From CAZFDT01 sp964518335 (GTDB lineage Bacteria > Planctomycetota > Phycisphaerae > Phycisphaerales > Phycisphaeraceae), in assembly GCA_964518335.1 (NCBI GenBank), contig CAZFDT010000048.1, positions 1-37,741 on the forward strand: 37,741 bases of DNA, in the 5' to 3' direction. Within the stretch, counting starts at the first letter, position 1. Each line of letters opens with the position of its first letter. A model generated the notes under the pieces. It saw only the letters and a program-made list of their open reading frames with translations. It was not told the DNA's origin and searched no databases. Shown here piece by piece: positions 32,318-37,741 of the stretch. Made by a program: the position numbers and the translations under genes.

Positions 32318-33863
32318 GTCGCCGGTCCCACCTTCCAAACTGAGGAGCGGATGAGTTAGCGCGGCCGAACCAAATGGGCGACGACCACGCGGTCTGCCCG
32401 TTGCGTTGTTGAGCCTTCACAAGGTAGAAATCGTCGAAACCGGGTGATGGATCCGTCCACGAACCTGTCAACTGCAGCGACTTGCATGCATACGGGCGGC
32501 CAATGCGGAGCCGCGGCGACGAGAACCGGCGCAAGATCTGTCCGTGAACGTCATCGACCACCAGGTCGCCCAACGTCGCTGTCAACGTGCAGCCACCCTT
32601 CTCGCCTTCGGTGTCTGTCTCGACCGCCACGGTCAACCGTGTCTGCGCGTTGCCGTGCACTCGCAGGACCACGGCATTGATCGGCCGGGGATTGCGACGC
32701 GACGTGAATGAATCAATGCAGACCCGCCCGTGAGTGAGGGTCGCGAGATTGATCAGTTCGCTCGACGCCGGCCCACCGCCGAAGCAGCCGATCGCGCCGA
32801 CCAGCGTGCCGCACGCGGCCGTCACCTCGATCCGCCAACGCGTCAGTTCGCGATGGTCCATCCTGCCCCAGCCCCAATCCACGCGAACCAGGTGTTCCAG
32901 AGGGTCGGCCGATGCCGACGGCACGTCGATGGGCGGGCCTTCCCAACGGTGGGCCACGCCGCCGTTCTTGATCAGCACGACACTGTCTAGCGGGGCCAGG
33001 GGATCGACACGCACGTGAAATGTGCGTGCGGCGCTCGCGGGCAACTCATCGCCCATGAACCCGTCACCGCCGTAGAACGCCATGGCGATTCGATCGCCGG
33101 TGCAGACAAACGTGCGTCGTCGTCGCAGCGCATCGAAAACGCCGCGGCGGGTCAGCTCGTCGGCATATAACCCCGTGACCCCCTCGCCATAACTGGCCGG
33201 ATAGCCGTGGTGGTTGTCAGAACTCCCTACAAAGCCGAAACGCCGCCCAGCGACGAGTTGGTGCATGACCGTCTGCGATCGCGTCGGTCCGCCCATGGAA
33301 TGCGCGAGCATCGGCCAGCGCGTCTGCTCCTCGAGACTGTTGCCGTGCTCGCTGAAGGTCTCGACAACCGGGGTCAGTTGCGGGTTCACGCTGGGCCAGT
33401 GCGTCCCGCGCGATCCGTGCGCGTAGGCCACATGATGCGGGATCAGCAGCGCCTGCGCTTCGCGAGCGAAATGCTGCAGTTCTTCAAGGGTATCGGCTCG
33501 GTGCAGGACCGCGGATTCGCCGGGAAACAGCACCACGTAATCACCCCACTGCAAGCTGTGCCACTCGAATGCCAAGAGCGACACGAATGTGCCCGGCTCG
33601 TTGCTCTGGTTGGCCGCCTCTATCACACGCGAAAATTGCTCGTTTACGCGTTCGGCGCCCGCGACGTGATAATCGCGAAGCTGTGGATCGCCTTCCGGTG
33701 GATCGGCCCACCAACCGTGCGGCGTGAACGCAAACGCGTCCAGCGACGCACGCGCGATTCGATAGGAACGATCGAGCGTGCCCGTGGCATAGCCAATCTC
33801 ATTGTGATTGTGGAAATCCGCCCAATAGATGCGACGATCGTCATCCATCGAATTCTCAATCAT
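32292..33863 (-). CDS. PHP-like/DUF3604-type metallohydrolase
   Basis: 523 residues. The N-terminal half has the metal pattern of PHP-domain hydrolases: WADFHNHNE (His18, His20), FTPHG (His49), FEWHS (Glu100), IPHHVAYAHG (His143-144), VETFSEHG (Glu169) and SSDNHHGYP (Asp216, His218). The C-terminal half is beta-rich (RTFHVRVDPLAPLDSVVLIKNG, WEGPPIDVPS, SAWSSPIWF-like end), as in DUF3604 proteins, which are frequent in Planctomycetes and marine bacteria. The reaction is unknown; a phosphoester, ester or lactone hydrolase acting on a sugar derivative would fit. There is no signal peptide. The ATG at 33863 overlaps the upstream Gfo/Idh/MocA stop by 8 nt; an in-frame ATG at 33848 is an alternative start. 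Confidence 0.78.
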   Translation of the reverse strand: MIENSMDDDRRIYWADFHNHNEIGYATGTLDRSYRIARASLDAFAFTPHGWWADPPEGDPQLRDYHVAGAERVNEQFSRVIEAANQSNEPGTFVSLLAFEWHSLQWGDYVVLFPGESAVLHRADTLEELQHFAREAQALLIPHHVAYAHGSRGTHWPSVNPQLTPVVETFSEHGNSLEEQTRWPMLAHSMGGPTRSQTVMHQLVAGRRFGFVGSSDNHHGYPASYGEGVTGLYADELTRRGVFDALRRRRTFVCTGDRIAMAFYGGDGFMGDELPASAARTFHVRVDPLAPLDSVVLIKNGGVAHRWEGPPIDVPSASADPLEHLVRVDWGWGRMDHRELTRWRIEVTAACGTLVGAIGCFGGGPASSELINLATLTHGRVCIDSFTSRRNPRPINAVVLRVHGNAQTRLTVAVETDTEGEKGGCTLTATLGDLVVDDVHGQILRRFSSPRLRIGRPYACKSLQLTGSWTDPSPGFDDFYLVKAQQRNGQTAWSSPIWFGRANSSAPQFGRWDRRHAHITAYQ

Positions 33864-34812
33864 CGCGGTGGGTCGCTGCGACCGCGGCGGGTGGTGCGGC
33901 GACAGATTGAACCTGGGCCCTCGTCAACGAATCCAGCACGAATTCCACGTCCGGGTCGAGTTGATCGATCGCAATCGTCCGATCACCGTCGCTCCATGAT
34001 TGGAGCGCGGCAATCGCCCAACGCTCGGGAGCCAGCCACTCATCGATTGGTAACGGCGGCTCATCCGTCCGGCCCGAAAGAAAAGGACGGACGGCGGCGA
34101 GATAGTCCTCGAAGAGATGCGGCACACGACCTTCAAGATGGCGCACCTGGCGATTCGTGATCACGGTCGCGTGGTATGGTTGCGGCTGGCCTGTCGGGCC
34201 GACCACGACCCAGCCGATTCGGCCGTCGGGCCAGCGAATCTCGACACGGCGTTGCATATGCTCGCCGACGTGACGTACCACAACGCCCCGGCAGTCACCA
34301 CCCAGGATCGCCGCCAGCATTGCATAGCCGTGGATGCCGAAGTTGAACGAGTCCAGCCCGCAGCCTGCCAGCACCGTATGAATCACGCCGCGCTCCTGCT
34401 CCGGTTGGCCACGGTATGTGATCGCTTCAGCGCAGAACCGCAGCGATGAGCCGCCAGTAATGCGATGCCCGTCCTGAGCCCAGCCCTGGATCGTCGCCAA
34501 GTCCGCTGCAGATCCGGCGATCGGTTTGTCAATCAGCACAGCGCAGCCCGCTTCGATGAACGGCGCGACACGCTCCACGTGCCGGCCCCAGTCGGCACTG
34601 AAGATGATGGCGCAATCGCAGCCTGAAACCGCCTCGTCGACCGACTCGAAAACCCGCAGGTTCCCATGCTTCGCGGCGAAGTCCTGAGCAAATCCGGGCG
34701 GATGGATATCGCCATGGTCGAACACGCCCACGACGTCGTATCCGAGCTGTGCTAGGATTGGACACCACTTGTGCGGATGGGTCGTGTCGAGATCGATCAG
34801 CGCTGTTTTCAC
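33856..34812 (-). CDS. Divergent Gfo/Idh/MocA family oxidoreductase
   Basis: 318 residues from GTG 34812, chosen because GGAG lies 8 nt upstream and the first beta strand follows at once (VKTALIDLDTTHPHKW). The frame is open to 35010, but that part overlaps the sulfatase gene. The usual GxGxxG/A loop is replaced by LDTTHPH, so nucleotide binding is altered or lost. The second half of the Rossmann domain is kept: CDCAIIFSADWGRHVERVAPFIEAGCAVLIDKPIAGS (DKP in place of EKP). The substrate domain has LDSFNFGIHGYAMLAAILG. It may be a sugar oxidoreductase using the cofactor in a different way, or a non-redox relative. It lies 19 nt after the sulfatase gene and is coupled to the PHP-like gene by overlap. 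Confidence 0.78.
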   Translation of the reverse strand: MKTALIDLDTTHPHKWCPILAQLGYDVVGVFDHGDIHPPGFAQDFAAKHGNLRVFESVDEAVSGCDCAIIFSADWGRHVERVAPFIEAGCAVLIDKPIAGSAADLATIQGWAQDGHRITGGSSLRFCAEAITYRGQPEQERGVIHTVLAGCGLDSFNFGIHGYAMLAAILGGDCRGVVVRHVGEHMQRRVEIRWPDGRIGWVVVGPTGQPQPYHATVITNRQVRHLEGRVPHLFEDYLAAVRPFLSGRTDEPPLPIDEWLAPERWAIAALQSWSDGDRTIAIDQLDPDVEFVLDSLTRAQVQSVAAPPAAVAATHRDD

Positions 34813-34831
34813 ACGAGTTTCTCCAAACCGT

Positions 34832-36313
34832 TCAACCCGGCAAGGCTTGGCTCGCCATCGGTTGTGTCGCCTCTTGTTCGATCCAACCTGCAAGGTGTTG
34901 GACGAGCTCGATCGGCCGTCCCTTGACCGCGCCGGATCGCTCGCGGTAGACGCGGCCTGGCGTCGCGGGCGTCTGCAGACAGTGCTCGTGCAGTTGCTCA
35001 CATCGAACAAAGCGATCGCCGAACCCCGCCATCCAATGCAGCGTCAGGATGTGCAACTGTCGGCGGACGTCTTCGCAAGCGGAATCATCGAAGAGGTTTC
35101 GCTGCTCGTACGGATCGCTCCGGCGGTCGTAGAGTCGATTGAACCGCTCGCCATCGGGTCCGAAGGAGTAGGTGTAACGCCGAGTATAGACACCGCGCCA
35201 GTCCTGGCTGGGCGTCTGACTAAGCATCAGCGGGGCCGAATCGACCGCATCATCCTCCTCGGCTCGGATCGCACCCGAAACGTCGCGGCCGTGGCACGTC
35301 GAGGGCGGCGCCAATCCCAGAAGACTCAGCAGGGTCGGCATCAGGTCGAGCGTGCCGATGATGAGGTCGGACACTCGATGCCTGAGGCCCGGCGCTCGAA
35401 CCAGAAGCGGCACGCGCACGGATTCGGCTTCGGGCCGCCCCTTGTGCATCGCGTAGCGACCGGTCGATCGCAAATCGTCGCCATGGTCAGACGTGTAAAC
35501 GATGATTGTCCGCTCCACCTGGTCCATGGAAGTGATCTGTCGCAGCAGCCGGCCGAACTGATCATCGAGATCAGAGCAAAGGGCGTAATGCCCGTGATAG
35601 ATTCGGCGCTGCTCGGACGTGTCCGGGCTGTTAGGCCGCAGCCAGATCGAGTCAGAGTCGTACCGCGATGCCGGCTCGTCGGGTGCTGCGTAAGCGTAAC
35701 CGGGCGGAAACGTGTCCCAATTGGGCGGCTTCCAGTCATGAGGCGGATGCCAGGATACGAACAGCGCCCATGGCTGACCGCTGCGGCCCACGTCATCGAG
35801 GAATGTCAGGGCCTGAGTGGTCTGCGTTCGAGGCTCCCACTCGGGGCATCGGTGGCGATCGCCTTGATTGTCCCAGTACCACGCGTGGCCGGCGCGGTAC
35901 TCCAGCGTGCAATTGTTGGTGACGAAGTCGTGGTCGAAGCCGTAGCGGAGCGGGCCGGCGGGCACGGGCCTATCACGGTCGCCCCCGTGGAGGTGCCACT
36001 TTCCGAAATAGCCAATTCGATAATCTGCATCCCGCAGGATTTCGCCGAAGTATTGGCCGTGGCCGGGCAACATCTGCCAATCGTTGGCGACGGCGCCGTG
36101 GTGCAGCGGATGCAGTCCCGAAAGCATGATCCCGCGCGACGGCGTGCACATCGGACAGTTCGCGATCGCATGCCTGAAGCGAACCGCGCCGGCAGCGAAA
36201 CGGTCCAGTTGCGGCGTGATGATCGACGGGTTCCCGTAGGAGCCGAGCATGTCGGAAGATTGCTGATCCGAGAACACAAAGAGCAGGTTTGGCTTGTGCC
36301 ACAACGCAGTCAT
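34832..36313 (-). CDS. Cys-type sulfatase (arylsulfatase family S1), second copy, no signal peptide
   Basis: 493 residues from the ATG at 36313; GTG at 36319 is also possible, with AGAGG upstream of both. NLLFVFSDQQSSDMLGSYG (metal Asp16), the formylglycine motif CTPSRGIMLSG (Cys56) and YTSDHGDDLRSTG are all intact. Between them are FLDDVGRSGQPWALFVSWHPPHDW and YHGHYALCSDLDDQFGRLL, typical of choline-sulfatase-like and carbohydrate sulfatases. The start is not a signal peptide, so it is predicted to work in the cytoplasm on imported sulfated sugars after maturation by an enzyme encoded elsewhere. It is only distantly similar to the sulfatase at 13432-14874, suggesting different regiospecificity. 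It lies 14 nt after the GH99-like gene. Confidence 0.9.
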   Translation of the reverse strand: MTALWHKPNLLFVFSDQQSSDMLGSYGNPSIITPQLDRFAAGAVRFRHAIANCPMCTPSRGIMLSGLHPLHHGAVANDWQMLPGHGQYFGEILRDADYRIGYFGKWHLHGGDRDRPVPAGPLRYGFDHDFVTNNCTLEYRAGHAWYWDNQGDRHRCPEWEPRTQTTQALTFLDDVGRSGQPWALFVSWHPPHDWKPPNWDTFPPGYAYAAPDEPASRYDSDSIWLRPNSPDTSEQRRIYHGHYALCSDLDDQFGRLLRQITSMDQVERTIIVYTSDHGDDLRSTGRYAMHKGRPEAESVRVPLLVRAPGLRHRVSDLIIGTLDLMPTLLSLLGLAPPSTCHGRDVSGAIRAEEDDAVDSAPLMLSQTPSQDWRGVYTRRYTYSFGPDGERFNRLYDRRSDPYEQRNLFDDSACEDVRRQLHILTLHWMAGFGDRFVRCEQLHEHCLQTPATPGRVYRERSGAVKGRPIELVQHLAGWIEQEATQPMASQALPG

Positions 36314-36327
36314 GTGCACAGGTCCTC

Positions 36328-37443
36328 TTAAGATCGTTCGCCGACGAACACCCGTCTCACTGCCTCGAAATACGCGTATCCGTCTTCAGTGTCGGGCTCT
36401 AGATAGCTTGCTTCCGACCACTCGTTGAGACTGTTGATGGTGACCAGCGCTGGGCGATCGGGATGGGCATCGACATAGTCGCGGGCCTTCTCAAGATACG
36501 CCTGGAACTTGGCAGGTGTGTTGCCGTTGACAATGAACGGCACATCGCCACGGAACCGCGAACTGTTGTCCCACCCGATCGTAACGTGCGGAAAGCAGGG
36601 CACGCCCAATTGCTCCTCGTGAATCGCCCACTTGGCGATGGCCTCCTGAGCGAACGCGTCGTAGTCCGGCTGCCGCGAGAGGTTGACCCACTGATAGTGT
36701 GTCACGCTGTCGATGCCCAGCCGCTGGATGACCTGTTTCTGGACGCTTTCGCCATCGCCCTGCACGCCGGTGACATCGCCGGGCAGGCCGCGGCGCGAGA
36801 TCACCTGAAGATGGAGCAGTCCGAGCCCGTGCGCCTCGGCCTGGCGCCGCAGCCAGTTCAGCGCGTCGGCGGCCTGGTCCACCCCGCCCAGCCCGCGCAC
36901 CAGCACCCCGACCTGGTAGATGCAGAAGACCGGCGTGCCATTGATCCGGTAGTAGGATGGATGGCCGAAGTAGCACTCGATCAGACGCTGCCCCAGCCGC
37001 TCGAATTCCGCGCGGTTCTGGCTTCCGAGCCAGATAACCTGTTGATCGTGCGAGTTGCGGATGTCCCAGAGGGTGGTCGCATCGTGATTGGCCCACATGA
37101 GGAAGAAGCGAACCTTGTGGTTGTTGCGGGCCTGCAGATAGCCGGTGTTGAGTGCCCCTTCCAGAAATGGCCGCCCGTCGTACCAGTACCAGTCATAGAT
37201 GAAAACATTGACACCATGTTCGGCGGCGACATCGATCTTCATCTCCATCACACGGGGATCTGCGTCGTTCATATATCCCCAGAGCGGCACGCGCGGCTGA
37301 CGGTGGCCGGCGAACTTCGGCCGCGCATCGATGACCGTCTCCCACTCGCCCATGCCGCGCGGGAAAAACTGCCGAGCACGCGGCTCGTCGTGATAGGCGG
37401 GCCAGATATAGGCCGCGATGTCATAGGATCGGCTTGTCGCCAG
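36328..37443 (-). CDS. GH99-like / WbsX-family glycosyl hydrolase-like protein, non-canonical 5' end
   Basis: The barrel shows RVPLWGYMNDADPRVMEMKIDVAAEHGVNVFIYDWYWYDGRPFLEGAL, FFLMWANHD, FFPHVTIGWDNSSRF and INSLNEWSEASYLEPDTEDGYAYFEAV, the pattern of WbsX/GH99-like proteins (relatives of endo-mannanases). The only ATG in frame, at 37353, would drop a conserved segment. The 30 codons before it read YDIAAYIWPAYHDEPRARQFFPRG, typical of the family's first strand, and the frame is open to a stop at 37483-37485 without ATG, GTG or TTG. A CTG at 37441-37443 would give (M)ATSRSYDIAAY; alternatively ATG 37453 in another frame joins after a one-base shift. With CTG it is 371 residues, from ATG 341. 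No signal peptide. First gene of the seven-gene minus operon. Confidence 0.75.
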   Translation of the reverse strand: MATSRSYDIAAYIWPAYHDEPRARQFFPRGMGEWETVIDARPKFAGHRQPRVPLWGYMNDADPRVMEMKIDVAAEHGVNVFIYDWYWYDGRPFLEGALNTGYLQARNNHKVRFFLMWANHDATTLWDIRNSHDQQVIWLGSQNRAEFERLGQRLIECYFGHPSYYRINGTPVFCIYQVGVLVRGLGGVDQAADALNWLRRQAEAHGLGLLHLQVISRRGLPGDVTGVQGDGESVQKQVIQRLGIDSVTHYQWVNLSRQPDYDAFAQEAIAKWAIHEEQLGVPCFPHVTIGWDNSSRFRGDVPFIVNGNTPAKFQAYLEKARDYVDAHPDRPALVTINSLNEWSEASYLEPDTEDGYAYFEAVRRVFVGERS

Positions 37444-37493
37444 AGGACACCATCGAGTTAGAGGGCCGTCACACCGTACCGATCACACGTAAC

Positions 37494-37524
37494 TGCTTAT
37501 AGCAGAAATCCGAAAGGTGATCAA
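37494..37524 (-). promoter_or_regulatory. Promoter and operator TGCTTATAGCA of the GH99-like operon
   Basis: On the minus strand TTGATC (plus 37519-37524), 17 nt, TATAAG (plus 37496-37501) is the best promoter in the window. The perfect palindrome TGCTTATAGCA (37494-37504) covers the -10. The flank AGCAGAAAT is shared with the site at 18790, giving a 16-nt match with one difference. Confidence 0.7.
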
Positions 37525-37585
37525 GTGTGAACGCATTTTCCCTCGCCATTCAGGGTCCTACGACATATCCTCCTACCGACCTTAG

Positions 37586-37596
37586 TGCTTATAGCA
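37586..37596. promoter_or_regulatory. Distal operator TGCTTATAGCA
   Basis: An exact second copy of the consensus palindrome, 92 nt from the site at 37494. No promoter boxes fit around it in either direction. It could be an auxiliary operator for looping or could serve a gene to the right of the window. Confidence 0.55.
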
Positions 37597-37599
37597 GAT

Positions 37600-37741
37600 C
37601 GGCTGTGGTAATGCTCACGACAATGGTTCTCCCGCACTTTTGGTGAAGCGGCTGAAGTGGCCCAAGAGGGTCCTTCCGGGTTTATCAGGTCGAGCTTGCC
37701 GCAGAAGAAAAGGATGGCGGTGCGGAAGCGTTGGAAGTTGC
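37600..37741 (-). other. Right-edge stretch with a transposase-like peptide
   Basis: The minus-strand frame entering at the right edge reads NFQRFRTAILFFCGKLDLINP before turning into unlikely sequence. This resembles the C-terminal end of planctomycete transposases in style, but too little is visible to assign a family. No terminal inverted repeat was seen. Confidence 0.2.

Noticed and set aside
34769..36331. 520-codon plus-strand open frame
   Set aside because: Antisense to the second sulfatase, which has an intact formylglycine motif.
36463..37461. 332-codon plus-strand open frame
   Set aside because: Antisense to the GH99-like gene, which has clear family motifs.

Overview
The window reads as one large carbohydrate-utilisation locus from a high-GC (about 60%) bacterium, most probably a planctomycete (Phycisphaerae-like) or another PVC-group member. 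The reasons are the two Cys-type sulfatases, the DUF4838, right-handed beta-helix and PL26/YetA-like secreted proteins, the divergent Gfo/Idh/MocA enzymes, and a dockerin-like repeat fragment at the left edge. There are no rRNA, tRNA, CRISPR or intact mobile elements. No SusC/SusD pair is seen; uptake appears to use an ABC importer whose ATPase is not encoded here.

Layout. 1-505: a dockerin-like fragment running off the left edge, then a promoter region. 506-5617 (+): a very large secreted PL26-like polysaccharide-active protein and an MDR dehydrogenase. 5638-11846 (-): M19 dipeptidase-like protein, Rid-family protein, beta-helix protein, DUF4838 protein. 12030-13196 (-): a GntR-HTH/LacI-effector hybrid regulator. 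13432-16966 (+): sulfatase, Gfo/Idh/MocA oxidoreductase, aldo/keto reductase (AKR). 16893-18733 (-): AKR and HpcH/HpaI aldolase. 18862-21772 (+): a TIM-barrel isomerase fused to a zinc MDR dehydrogenase, then a third AKR. 21793-22956 (-): a second M19 protein. 23194-29386 (+): TPR protein, solute-binding protein, two permeases and an Ldh/YiaK-type reductase. 29376-37443 (-): seven genes, from a GH99-like/WbsX hydrolase through sulfatase, Gfo/Idh/MocA, PHP-type metallohydrolase, AGE epimerase and KDPG-type aldolase to a second HpcH/HpaI aldolase.

How it may work (inference). Secreted PL26-like, beta-helix and DUF4838 proteins open a sulfated, uronate- or deoxysugar-containing polymer. Oligosaccharides enter through the ABC importer. 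Cytoplasmic sulfatases and the GH99-like enzyme finish the breakdown, and oxidoreductases feed 2-keto-3-deoxy acids to three aldolases.

The most interesting signal is regulatory. A short palindrome, TGCT-N3-AGCA (best form TGCTTATAGCA), occurs six times in perfect half-site form. All six copies found are in non-coding promoter regions, and several near-matches lie there too. The sites overlap plausible -35/-10 boxes in front of the PL26 gene, the regulator itself, the divergent aldolase/fusion pair, the transporter operon (near-match) and the GH99-like operon. The central regulator is the obvious candidate to bind it, making almost the whole window one regulon. Other notable points are an ABC permease carrying an inserted block of about 180 residues with extra membrane segments, an isomerase-dehydrogenase fusion, two M19 paralogues lacking metal ligands, and a GH99-like gene with no canonical start codon covering its conserved N-terminus.
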